From Sporocytophaga sp. (GTDB lineage: Bacteria; Bacteroidota; Bacteroidia; Cytophagales; Cytophagaceae), in NCBI GenBank assembly GCA_024707265.1, contig JANQAB010000004.1, forward strand, positions 248,001-312,000: DNA of 64,000 nt, written 5' to 3'. The translations under genes were made by a program, and so were the position numbers. Positions 35,836 to 44,438 of this stretch are shown here, piece after piece (position 1 is the stretch's first letter; each line of letters begins with the position of its first letter). A model generated the notes under the pieces. That model saw nothing but the letters and a program-made list of their open reading frames with translations, made no database searches and had not been told where the DNA came from.

Positions 35836-35860
35836 TAAGGAAAGAATTTTAGGGTAAGGT
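35836..35860. repeat. Degenerate copy of the CCCTCT/TTTAGGG intergenic repeat
   Basis: TAAGGAAAGAATTTTAGGG and TAAGGT match the second half of the element at 14318 with several changes; the hairpin half is degraded. Confidence 0.3.
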
Positions 35861-35961
35861 TCTTAGTGAGTATGCTAACCGATCTTTTATGTAGAAAATT
35901 AAAAACCTTACTCTGAATATTTCCTTTTGTTCTGATGATTTAATTTTTCATATTTCCGGAA

Positions 35962-36789
35962 ATGATAATAGAGCGTAAGACTTTTTCTATAGGAGATAAG
36001 ACTGTAATTGAAAAAATAAGAATAGAGCCACCATTCAGGTATCAGGCTATTTTTGAGGATGAGGGTTGTTTTCTTTACGTTTCCGGACAACAGACTTCCC
36101 TTCATTCGCCTAATCAAAAACTGCTGATTCAATCAAAAGAAGCTGTATTATTGAAATGCGGAAGTTATTTTGTTGAGTGGATGAAAAGTTCGGAACAATT
36201 ACCCATTCAAGTATATGCCATTCATCTCCATAAGGAAATTTTAAAGAGTATCTATAGAAATGAATTGCCATCTTATATTGCTCAGAATAGAGAGGATGTA
36301 TTTGCAAGAAAAGTCATTCCTGATCTTACACTTTCAAAATTTATAGAAAGCCTTGATTTTTACTTTGAGTCTCCCGGATTTATAAATCAGGAACTTCTCG
36401 AATTAAAACTTAAGGAATTGATTTTAATTTTGGTTCAGACCAATTATGCAGAATCTGTAATAGAAATAGTTTCAATGTTATATAATCCGAGATCTGTTTC
36501 CTTGAAGGAGGTGATAGAAAGTCAGCTGTATACTGGTATTCCGGTAAGCGAGCTTGCAGGTTTATGCAATATGAGCAATTCTACTTTTACAAGAACCTTT
36601 AAAGAAATTTATAAGGACAGCCCTGTCAATTATATTAATAATAAGAGATTGGAAAGGGCGAAGGAACTTCTCCTTATATCTAAAGCTCCTTTAAGTCAGA
36701 TTGCCTACGACCTTGGGTTTAATGATCCGGGGTATTTCTCAAGATTATTTAAAAGAAAGTTTGGAGTGCCTCCGAGATCTATTTCATAA
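35962..36789 (+). CDS. AraC family transcriptional regulator
   Basis: A 275-residue protein with a beta-rich N-terminal half (EGCFLYVSGQQTSLHSPNQK, then the segment EAVLLKCGSYFVEW, cupin-like sensing) and an AraC-type DNA-binding domain in the last 90 residues. The two helix-turn-helix units are seen at GIPVSELAGLCNMSNSTFTR and KAPLSQIAYDLGFNDPGYFS. The ligand is not predictable. The following gene encodes a DoxX-like membrane protein in the same direction after 110 bases, with its own candidate promoter. Confidence 0.9.
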   Translation: MIIERKTFSIGDKTVIEKIRIEPPFRYQAIFEDEGCFLYVSGQQTSLHSPNQKLLIQSKEAVLLKCGSYFVEWMKSSEQLPIQVYAIHLHKEILKSIYRNELPSYIAQNREDVFARKVIPDLTLSKFIESLDFYFESPGFINQELLELKLKELILILVQTNYAESVIEIVSMLYNPRSVSLKEVIESQLYTGIPVSELAGLCNMSNSTFTRTFKEIYKDSPVNYINNKRLERAKELLLISKAPLSQIAYDLGFNDPGYFSRLFKRKFGVPPRSIS

Positions 36790-36829
36790 GTTGATCAAAA
36801 AATCCTGATTTTTGCTTTTTTTGTCCCTA

Positions 36830-36857
36830 TTGTTTAGTGGGTACATTATTAGCTTTG
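36830..36857 (+). promoter_or_regulatory. Candidate Bacteroidota promoter for the DoxX-like gene
   Basis: TTG at 36830-36832 and TAGCTTTG at 36850-36857 fit the -33 (TTG) and -7 (TAnnTTTG) elements with 17 bases between, slightly shorter than the usual spacing. The start codon is 42 bases further on. Confidence 0.5.
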
Positions 36858-36899
36858 TCTCATATTGAAGAATTTAATCTTCCTGATAAATAAATCATT

Positions 36900-37307
36900 A
36901 TGAAAAAGCTACTCTCGATTAATGTATTCCTGGGAACATCGATGTTAATGTTCGGAGTATTAAAGTTTTTTAATCCGTTTAAATCATGGTATACCACACA
37001 GATTGTTAACAGTGGTATGGGCGATTTATCCTATTTACTTGGTATCACCGGTGAAATAACTGCCGGAGGACTTCTTCTTTATGCTACTATTAGTACTGTC
37101 ACGCGAAAGAATGTTTATGGCCTTATCGTAATTCTTTCATCAGCTTTAATTGTCTTTATGATGACCACTGGTGTTTATGTTCACATGCATCCAGAGGTGC
37201 CTGCAGACGTCCTTCCTCTTAAAATCAAGCCACCTTATATTCCCTTAATTTTTCTTATGTTGGCCCTTTTTAATATTTGGAAAGTCAGAAAGGAATTGAA
37301 AAGCTAA
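36900..37307 (+). CDS. DoxX-like small membrane protein
   Basis: A 135-residue protein with four hydrophobic helices. Pattern: FLGTSMLMFGVLKFFNPFKSWY near the N-terminus (the usual G-x-x-K-F position in DoxX-like proteins), a second helix LGITGEITAGGLLLYATI, and two more to the end (PLIFLMLALFNIW). DoxX-type proteins are quinone- or thiosulfate-related in some bacteria; here no function is shown. The AraC regulator directly upstream is a plausible controller. Confidence 0.7.
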   Translation: MKKLLSINVFLGTSMLMFGVLKFFNPFKSWYTTQIVNSGMGDLSYLLGITGEITAGGLLLYATISTVTRKNVYGLIVILSSALIVFMMTTGVYVHMHPEVPADVLPLKIKPPYIPLIFLMLALFNIWKVRKELKS

Positions 37308-37370
37308 AGGATTATTTATAAAAGAATGGCTTTGAAGTAAGACATCTACAACTCTTTAAATTACTGTAAA

Positions 37371-37970
37371 ATGAATAAAAAAATTAATCCAAAAGGGCTA
37401 CTTATAATAGCTTTTCTGTTTCAATATTTTGCGACTTTTGCTCAAGACTGGACGCTTGCTAAAGAAAAAAATGGAATTAAAGTTTATACAAGAGAAAGCA
37501 AAGATTCTCCTATAAAAGAATTTAAAGCAGTAACAATTTTCGAAGCCAATATGCATGTGATCGAAAAAATTATTTTGAATACTAAAACATATCCTAAATG
37601 GTATGACCATTGTAAGAAATCTGAACAAATTGGTTTGCAGGATAACACCGTGACTATGCATATCGAATATAGCATGCCGTTTCCCTTTAAAAACAGGGAT
37701 GCTGTAATGAATTTATCTGCAACACGTACAAATGACCTTATATTTATCCATATAACTCGAAATACAATTTCCAGAAAGGATGTGGAAGACATTGTGAGAA
37801 TGCCAGTATCTGAAGGTGAATGGCAGTTAAAAAAGATTAATGAGCATGCAACAGAGGTTATTCATCAGTTTAAAGGAGATCCGGGAGGGAATATTCCTGT
37901 TGCTATTGTAAATTTATTTCTGGTTGAAGGTCCTTTAAATACACTTACTCAGCTTAAAGGAATGGTGTAA
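37371..37970 (+). CDS. START-domain lipid-binding-like secreted protein
   Basis: A 199-residue protein with a signal peptide ending TFAQ (residue about 25). The mature part follows the START pattern: WTLAKEKNGIKVYTRE at its start, FEANMHVIEKIILNTKTYPKWY, then VTMHIEYSMPFPFKNRDAV, a strand-rich body and a last long helix (NIPVAIVNLFLVEGPLNTL). START domains hold a lipid or other hydrophobic ligand in a pocket. An exported version would act in the periplasm. It follows the DoxX-like gene after 63 bases and may be co-transcribed. Confidence 0.8.
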   Translation: MNKKINPKGLLIIAFLFQYFATFAQDWTLAKEKNGIKVYTRESKDSPIKEFKAVTIFEANMHVIEKIILNTKTYPKWYDHCKKSEQIGLQDNTVTMHIEYSMPFPFKNRDAVMNLSATRTNDLIFIHITRNTISRKDVEDIVRMPVSEGEWQLKKINEHATEVIHQFKGDPGGNIPVAIVNLFLVEGPLNTLTQLKGMV

Positions 37971-37992
37971 AAGGATTGATACTGTTTAGCAA

Positions 37993-38032
37993 AATGGGAG
38001 ATTAAACTATTAAAGTGCTTTAATCTCCCATT
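37993..38032. terminator. Convergent terminator (START / T9SS protein genes)
   Basis: AATGGGAGATTAAA at 37993-38006 pairs exactly with TTTAATCTCCCATT at 38019-38032 around a 12-base loop, between two converging genes. Confidence 0.8.
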
Positions 38033-38037
38033 ATCTT

Positions 38038-38727
38038 TTATAATTTCTTGCTAAACTTCCTTATGCAAATACGATTGTTTCGTTTATCCAAAACTTCAAG
38101 AATATAAATACCTTCAGGAAGATCAGAGGTATTGACGGAAATATAGGGTTGGTCTGATCCATTTGTTGTAGATAATAGTCTTCCATGGATCGTTAGCATA
38201 CGAACCTTTCCGATTGAAGTGGTCTGTGATGCGGATTCAACCCGAAGTTCATCTATCGTTGGATTAGGGTAGAGCAGGATTTCTGCTGCTGCACGATTAT
38301 GTAATCCTGTTATAACATAAGGATAGAGTGTAAGGTATATATAAGCTGTATCAAGTGATGTATAGTCTTCAGAGAGCTGAAGCATTATGCTTCGAATAAT
38401 TACCTTGTCATCAGTGAGTGCTTCAAGAAAGTATATGTTATCGTCAATTTCAATGCTATCACCTTGTGCAAATATTCTATACGTTCCTTTATAGGTGCTG
38501 TCGCCATCCAGTCTTTCATAGCTATCGTCTTCTGCAAACCTGAAGGATATTCCTGAGAAATCGACATGATTAAACAGAGAATCTTTGTGATAATGATGTA
38601 TATGTTGATCTCTGTAAACTATTTTTTGTTCAGCTACTTTCCACGTCTGGTCAAAAAAACTTGTTTGCTGTGCATTTGCCTGATGTATTAATATGCATGC
38701 AAGCATTAAAGTAAATATATTTTTCAT
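38038..38727 (-). CDS. Small secreted protein with T9SS sorting domain
   Basis: A 229-residue exported protein: signal peptide ending HQANAQ, a strand-rich middle of about 110 residues (WKVAEQKIVYRDQHIHHYHK, where three His are spaced as IHHYH) with no family recognised, and a T9SS sorting domain (LLYPNPTIDELRVES ... LPEGIYILEVLDKRNNRICIRKF). It is the second gene on the minus strand after the propeller gene, 29 bases apart, so co-expressed with it. Confidence 0.82.
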   Translation of the reverse strand: MKNIFTLMLACILIHQANAQQTSFFDQTWKVAEQKIVYRDQHIHHYHKDSLFNHVDFSGISFRFAEDDSYERLDGDSTYKGTYRIFAQGDSIEIDDNIYFLEALTDDKVIIRSIMLQLSEDYTSLDTAYIYLTLYPYVITGLHNRAAAEILLYPNPTIDELRVESASQTTSIGKVRMLTIHGRLLSTTNGSDQPYISVNTSDLPEGIYILEVLDKRNNRICIRKFSKKL

Positions 38728-38756
38728 GGTGAAATTTCTTTTTATATGTATGGATC

Positions 38757-40955
38757 TTAATGAAGTATTGGATTTCTGCCGGTTTTAAATTTCTCTTTAA
38801 GACGTATGTCAATGTTCTTAAAAAGGATTGACCCGATTACGATGTTACCATTTCCATTCATTTTTCCTTGTTGTATGGCAGCAAACTCTATATCTGGGTC
38901 ATTTTTATCAATCTCTGCACAATAGTTCAGGCCGGTACCTGTGGTGACCACTTTTACCTGGCCACATTCTTCTACAACCCTTCGTTCAACTTTGCCTGGG
39001 TGAAGAAAGTGCCCTTCTCTTGTATAATTCGTAATTGTAAGGTTTTTATCATCAGGGAATACTTTGACTGGATCATAGTCCGCGCTTTCAAGTCTGTCGC
39101 CGCATAAACGTTTATTAGCAGTCTTTTTATACAGCAATCTGTCTATTATAATATTGGGACTGTCGTATAGCTGATAAGAAGCACAAGGGGAAGCATCTGT
39201 CCTGTTAGCGGCCTTTGCTTTGTTAAACAGCTCTTGCCTCGTATGCATTGCTTCTCCTACAAGTGGAATTCCACCTTGAACTGTACAAGTGATAGGGTTC
39301 GTGCAGTAATATTTAATTCTCATCCAGGTAGACAGGATTTGCTTTATGTTTTTAATTCCTCCAAAGCTGTTTCCATTTCCTTCTGTGTCACTCCACTCCT
39401 GAACATTGTTCAATACTATTTCTGCTTCTTCTTTTGAAAGATTCAGAAGAAGAAGAACAGAAAGATTGTCATATGGATAATCGAAAGGGGTTGGAGTGGT
39501 AAGGGTAACATCGTTCTTCATTAAATTATACACATATTGCGCATTGCAATTGTTGCTGTTTGGATCATTCTGATCACATATCACTGTAGTAATCTGGTAT
39601 TCATGCCAGTCTGGTCTTGATTTGTCTTTCGGAGTTTGTGCTTCAATCTCATTCATATCTCTGTCATTACAAACCGAGTAATCATCCTCCAGAGAAAAGT
39701 TGTTATCCGATTTGATACGAAGAATACCATTGTCAGTAGCAACCCATATTACGGTATCTTTTTCAGATACGCCTCCGGTAATGTTGTCAGAGCTAAGACC
39801 ACTGTTGGAAGTATTATAGAGTGTATAGGATGACGGATCATCAAGTTTACCCAATCCATTATATACAATTAGTCCTTTATTCGTTCCAATAAAAACCTGA
39901 CCGCTGTTGTTTCCCCAAATAGCGTTGAGTCCTACGTCTGCGTCTGGAAGAAATACATCTGGCAGGGTTTCGTTATTTAATAATATCCAGCAGTCTTTTA
40001 TTTTTGCAGCAAAACCTTTCCCAGCGCTCAGACCAACCCAGGCATTACCTTGGGGAGTCAGGTAAATTGCTTTGAATACACCACCTTGTGAGGCGCCCAG
40101 GTCTTCAAATGTAAAGGAACCAAGAAACTGGCCATTGAGATTGTAGCGAATTATTCTTGCCGGAAAATACTCAGTATCAACAACCTTTCCTGGTGCTTTT
40201 CTACTTGTTGTGTATTCATAGGGATATACACTCACCCAAACCTCATCGTCACTGCACGCAATTGATTCGCATCTTCTGGAACCAGGAGTTGCAGAGGCTG
40301 GCACGTTACACGTGTATGCGGGATAAGGCAGTTCAGGAGCCTCATCTCCATTCCTGTAATCAGACCAGGTACTATAGGAAGTAAAAAGATTTTCTCCTTG
40401 TCTTTTATAGGAAAATGTTCCTGGTGTTAGTATAAAATCTGAGCCTGAAACAATGTAATGAGATCTGTTAGCGCTCCATACGGTATTAAATCGATCTACA
40501 GCTATACTGCTTATATTTAAACTTGCAATTCCATCTCTTTGTAGGAAGGAATAGCATTCAGCATTCCTGTCAGGAGAAAAGTGTCGGGCTTCTGAAAAAT
40601 TATTGATATTAATCATTTCCATACCACCGCCACCTGTTGAAGATCCGCCAATACCAGCATGGCCAATCCATACCTTATCTACTTGGTCTGCCGCTATGGT
40701 CTGTATTGTATAATTGGAGACAGGGGTACTTCCAATTTCTGTAAGTACACTAAATGTTGCACCTGGATTGCTGCGTTTGTCAAGATGGAAAATACCGGCC
40801 TTATTGGTTCCTGCCCAAACATTACCACTTGAATCTAATGTAATGCAGGTAAAGGCTTGTCCTGTATTATAACTGGTGATGTCCTGAAATTGGTTGTCCT
40901 GACTGTATGCCCGGAAGCACACAAAGAAGAATAAAAGTAAACTGATTTTTTTCAT
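38757..40955 (-). CDS. Large secreted propeller protein without a kinase domain
   Basis: A 732-residue exported protein. Signal peptide ends RAYSQ. Two-component-regulator propeller repeats run through residues about 30-400 (VWAGTNKAGIFHLD, VWIGHAGIGG, NAWVGLSAGKGF, VFIGTNKGLIVYNG, IWVATDNGILRIK). The last 300 residues are a non-repeated region with five to six Cys, no trans-membrane helix and no T9SS motif (it ends FKTGRNPILH). The propeller half is like that of the sensor kinase at 23.4 kb, so this may be a free sensing or binding module. How it reaches its location is unclear. Confidence 0.8.
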   Translation of the reverse strand: MKKISLLLFFFVCFRAYSQDNQFQDITSYNTGQAFTCITLDSSGNVWAGTNKAGIFHLDKRSNPGATFSVLTEIGSTPVSNYTIQTIAADQVDKVWIGHAGIGGSSTGGGGMEMININNFSEARHFSPDRNAECYSFLQRDGIASLNISSIAVDRFNTVWSANRSHYIVSGSDFILTPGTFSYKRQGENLFTSYSTWSDYRNGDEAPELPYPAYTCNVPASATPGSRRCESIACSDDEVWVSVYPYEYTTSRKAPGKVVDTEYFPARIIRYNLNGQFLGSFTFEDLGASQGGVFKAIYLTPQGNAWVGLSAGKGFAAKIKDCWILLNNETLPDVFLPDADVGLNAIWGNNSGQVFIGTNKGLIVYNGLGKLDDPSSYTLYNTSNSGLSSDNITGGVSEKDTVIWVATDNGILRIKSDNNFSLEDDYSVCNDRDMNEIEAQTPKDKSRPDWHEYQITTVICDQNDPNSNNCNAQYVYNLMKNDVTLTTPTPFDYPYDNLSVLLLLNLSKEEAEIVLNNVQEWSDTEGNGNSFGGIKNIKQILSTWMRIKYYCTNPITCTVQGGIPLVGEAMHTRQELFNKAKAANRTDASPCASYQLYDSPNIIIDRLLYKKTANKRLCGDRLESADYDPVKVFPDDKNLTITNYTREGHFLHPGKVERRVVEECGQVKVVTTGTGLNYCAEIDKNDPDIEFAAIQQGKMNGNGNIVIGSILFKNIDIRLKEKFKTGRNPILH

Positions 40956-41806
40956 GATTAATAATGTGTTTGTGGATTAGTTAACTTTATGAGTCATTGC
41001 ATTTGTTAAAATCTGCATGTGATGATATAATTATGTTTCAATCAAATGCTTTTCCATCATGAGTCCCGTGAAGGATCTGATAATTACAAATCAAAATACC
41101 ATGCAATCTGCTGCTTAGCTGATAATTATATTTTTATTCTTTTAAAAGCTTTGCTGCTTATAAGTTCAGCAAGGCGGAGTACTTAATTTGTGGAGGATGT
41201 TATTTAGGAGTAGGGTAGGGATATGGTTTGTTTCTTTAAACGAACCTTAACACCTATTCCTAAAAACAAAAGATCTTGATAGGTATAAGCTAAATTCACA
41301 CAGCTAATTCCTTCGGGAGGGTAAATATAAAAAAGGTTTAAACTAATAAAAAAATAATGCAGATTTTCCGCTTACATATTGACTTTTGAAGAAAGGCTAA
41401 TCTTCTTTAATCGTATACCTATTCTTTTGTGTAAGGAGTTTGGCTTAATGTGATGCAGGATCAATCGATACACAAATTAAAATAACTTGAATACATGCTA
41501 ATTATGTATCTCAATGATAATAGGAATTAAGTAATTCGGTTTTTAATGTTTTAACAATTCATAGACTTCTTATTTTTGATTCAAAGCATTTATTTCAACA
41601 CTTACTTATAATTAGGTATGGTGTCTTCTATGAAATTATGCTTCTCTGCTCGAAGAGAGCAAATGTTTATAGTTAAGATCAGACAAATAACATAAAAGCC
41701 TGAAGGAGAAAGGAGCAACAGCAAGAGATAAAAGTGGTACAGTTAACTTATAACAATTTGTTTAAAGTGAATCTGCCTTATGGCAAGACTCACTTTGTGA
41801 TTTATT
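40956..41806. other. Long intergenic region
   Basis: About 850 AT-rich bases between two minus-strand genes. No credible gene in any frame. It holds a terminator at 41764-41796 for the PQQ-type gene and presumably the promoter of the propeller gene. No repeats or tRNA-like structures were seen. Confidence 0.4.
41764..41796 (-). terminator. Hairpin terminator of the sugar-dehydrogenase gene
   Basis: AAAGTGAATCTGCC at 41764-41777 pairs imperfectly with GGCAAGACTCACTTT ending at 41796; the arms AAAGTGA / TCACTTT are exact. Confidence 0.55.
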
Positions 41807-43141
41807 TTATTCCTCTTCTTTATAAACTAAATATAGTGTTCCGAATTTATCATCTGTCACGTAAAATCTGTTTTCACCTAACGCATATATACCGCAGGGT
41901 CTGCCGTGTATTTTCCCATCTTTATCAAGAAACCCTTTTATAAAATCTTCTGGAGGAGTATTCGCTCTTACCCGCTGTACCGAATAACCCATAGCCATAG
42001 TGGGGTTATAAGAACCATGCTGTGCCACCAGAAAATAATTTTTAAGTGAAGCATCATCCGCTTTCTCTTCGCCAAACCACGCAAGGCCTAATGGGGCAGT
42101 ATGTGCTCCGAAATAACTGAAAGCGCCTGGAACTGACTTGGCGGATATTTTTGTCTTCGAAGTATCGTATTTCGGATCATCGTAAACTTTGCTTTGCCAG
42201 TGGTAACAATACGGCCAGCCATAGTGATTACCATCCTCTATTAAAAACATTGCATCATCGGGTTTATCTTTACCAAGATGGTCTGCAGCCATGTTGGAAG
42301 CATACAGACTGCCCTTTGCCCATGCAAGACCAACTGCATTGCGGACACCATGTGCATAGATACGTCTATTCTTACCATCCGGATCCATCTCTATGATGGA
42401 AGCTCTCACGTCTTCTTTTTCTATGCAGGTATTGCAGCTGCTTCCTACAGAAACATAAAGTTTGCCATTGTCTCCGAACTGAATGGTTCGGGTTAAATGC
42501 CAGCCTCCATATCTATAACTAAGTCCATAATCCGGATAGGTATCCAATACTTCAGGAGTACCTTCAGGTTTTTCTGAACCTGCTGTATAGGGATATCTGA
42601 TAAGTTTATCCGTGAGTGCTATGTACAGCCAATCTTTCCCTTTATTGTCTTTATAAAATGCAAGACTATTGGGATTTCTAAGCTGCTCGGCATACACCGT
42701 TTTTTTTGTAAAAGTCATAGAAGAATCATTCCATCCATCCAGTATATAGATCTTACCCTTGGTATTGTCTTCAAGGTTATACATATCTGTTAGGAACAGT
42801 CTTCCGTCAGGACTTAAGTCCATAAACCTTATTCTTTTCATACCCCATGCCACTGGCTTTATGACAAAGCCTTCGGGAAGGTACAGATTGAAGGTATCTC
42901 CACGAGGGTGAATAATCTTTTGCTCGGTAAAGTTAATAGGAGACGTATCAGGTAAAGGAAGGGGTGTAACAGTTTTTTTTTCGGCCACCTTCACTTCCTG
43001 TGGATTATCTTTAATGGCGCTATCCGGAGCAGCAACCTTTGTTTCCTTTTGTTCAGCGGCTTTTTCTCCTGAACATGAATAAAGGAATAAAATTCCAATG
43101 AATGTATTGATTACGAGAGAATTAAAAAAATGACGATTCAT
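41807..43141 (-). CDS. PQQ-type sugar (sorbosone) dehydrogenase-like lipoprotein
   Basis: A 444-residue protein with a lipoprotein signal (LFLYSC, Cys23) and an acidic/Pro-rich linker to about residue 70. The rest resembles the soluble glucose/sorbosone dehydrogenase propeller: LPEGFVIKPVAWGMKRIRFM, DGRLFLTDMYNLEDN, GGWHLTRTIQFGDNGKLYVSVGS, GVRNAVGLAWAKGSLYASNM, and the strand GNHYGWPYCYHWQ. The family oxidises sugars or aldoses using PQQ and calcium. Substrate unknown. It is divergent from the SMP-30-like gene, with about 100 bases between, and the two may serve the same sugar pathway (dehydrogenase then lactonase). Confidence 0.87.
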   Translation of the reverse strand: MNRHFFNSLVINTFIGILFLYSCSGEKAAEQKETKVAAPDSAIKDNPQEVKVAEKKTVTPLPLPDTSPINFTEQKIIHPRGDTFNLYLPEGFVIKPVAWGMKRIRFMDLSPDGRLFLTDMYNLEDNTKGKIYILDGWNDSSMTFTKKTVYAEQLRNPNSLAFYKDNKGKDWLYIALTDKLIRYPYTAGSEKPEGTPEVLDTYPDYGLSYRYGGWHLTRTIQFGDNGKLYVSVGSSCNTCIEKEDVRASIIEMDPDGKNRRIYAHGVRNAVGLAWAKGSLYASNMAADHLGKDKPDDAMFLIEDGNHYGWPYCYHWQSKVYDDPKYDTSKTKISAKSVPGAFSYFGAHTAPLGLAWFGEEKADDASLKNYFLVAQHGSYNPTMAMGYSVQRVRANTPPEDFIKGFLDKDGKIHGRPCGIYALGENRFYVTDDKFGTLYLVYKEEE

Positions 43142-43244
43142 AATTTTTATTTTTTAAAAGTAAACAAACCTACAAAAAAAAGGTTAAAGTAAAGAATTGA
43201 ATGACGAAGGTTTTTCTTTTATCTTGCCTTAAATCAGAACTAAA

Positions 43245-44171
43245 ATGACTTATAGAGCTAACCTGCTGTTTTACCTGTATTTAATTCTTATCATCAGTTT
43301 TCAGGCATGTGCACAGGATGAAAAGAAAAAAGAAACACCTTCAGCCCCTGAAAAAGAATTGTTTAAGTCGGAATATTATACGGATTCTCTTTTTAGCATA
43401 GGTATAGAAGGCCCATATTTTTTTAAAGGAAATTTATATACTGTCAATTTTCAGAAGAAAGGAAACATAGCTGTTGTAAGACCGGGAGGAAAGGTCGAGC
43501 TGTTTGTTGACCTTCCGGAAGGCAGCGTGGGAAATGGAATCAGATTTAATAAAAAAGGTGAAATGCTTGTTGCCGATTATACAAAGCATAATGTTCTTTT
43601 GATTGATATGGAAACTAAAGAAGTGAAAGTATTTGCTCATGATGACAAAATGAATCAGCCCAATGATATTGCCATAAATGATAAAGGGATTCTGTTTACC
43701 GCGGACCCTGACTGGAAGCATTCGACAGGAAAGTTGTGGAAAATAGATGGAAGCGGAAAGAGTTTCTTACTGGAAAAAAATATGGGCACTACCAATGGTA
43801 TAGAGCTTAGTCCGGATAACAGAAAGCTGTATGTAAATGAGAGTGTGCAGAGAAATGTTTGGGTATATGATGTTGACAGCACCGGGAATATATCTGGTAA
43901 AAGACTGTTTTATAAATTCTCTGATTTTGGTATGGATGGGATGAGGGTGGATGTAAAAGGTAACCTTTATATAACCCGTTACGGAAAAGGCGTTATTGCT
44001 GTTTTGTCACCAGAAGGGAAGTTAGTAAGAGAAATAAAACTACGGGGTAAAAAGCCTACCAATCTTGCCTTTGGGGGATCAGATGGAAAAAGAGTGTTTG
44101 TAACAATGCAGGATAAAAGAAGGATAGAGGCGTTCGAAAATGATATCGAAGGGAAGGAGTGGAGTAAGTAG
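43245..44171 (+). CDS. SMP-30/gluconolactonase-like lipoprotein
   Basis: A 308-residue protein with a lipobox (SFQAC, Cys22) and a six-bladed propeller of the SMP-30/Gluconolactonase/LRE family: IEGPYFFKGNLYTVNF (first ligand Glu), GNGIRFNKKGEMLVADY, QPNDIAINDKGILFTADP (Asn-Asp ligands), TNGIELSPDNRKLYVNES, and FGMDGMRVDVKGNLYITRY (Asp ligand). The metal-binding residues of lactonases appear kept. It lies divergent from the PQQ-type dehydrogenase, so a periplasmic lactone-forming and lactone-opening pair is a reasonable inference. Confidence 0.88.
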   Translation: MTYRANLLFYLYLILIISFQACAQDEKKKETPSAPEKELFKSEYYTDSLFSIGIEGPYFFKGNLYTVNFQKKGNIAVVRPGGKVELFVDLPEGSVGNGIRFNKKGEMLVADYTKHNVLLIDMETKEVKVFAHDDKMNQPNDIAINDKGILFTADPDWKHSTGKLWKIDGSGKSFLLEKNMGTTNGIELSPDNRKLYVNESVQRNVWVYDVDSTGNISGKRLFYKFSDFGMDGMRVDVKGNLYITRYGKGVIAVLSPEGKLVREIKLRGKKPTNLAFGGSDGKRVFVTMQDKRRIEAFENDIEGKEWSK

Positions 44172-44438
44172 GTTTGATAATATGATGGGACAGGTGTAAA
44201 ATCAATATTGCAGGATTGCTTTCATTCTTACATTATTGCTACGTCCTAGCCAGCATTTCAAGAAAGTCCTTTCAGAGGAGAATGTTCGAGTCCAAAACTA
44301 TGAAGGGATTTGGTAAAATTTTATTTATCATTATTGGTAATTGTTTGGGCATTAAGAGTTCTGAAGTTTTGGAGTGTTCTGTTTTTATATTGTCCATTTT
44401 AAACTCTATCTTTATAGATACTTTATTAATTTTTATAG

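Noticed and set aside
44250-44300. GTTCGAGTCC at about 44284, resembling a tRNA T-loop
   Set aside because: The bases on either side do not pair as a T-stem, and no acceptor, D or anticodon arms can be drawn.
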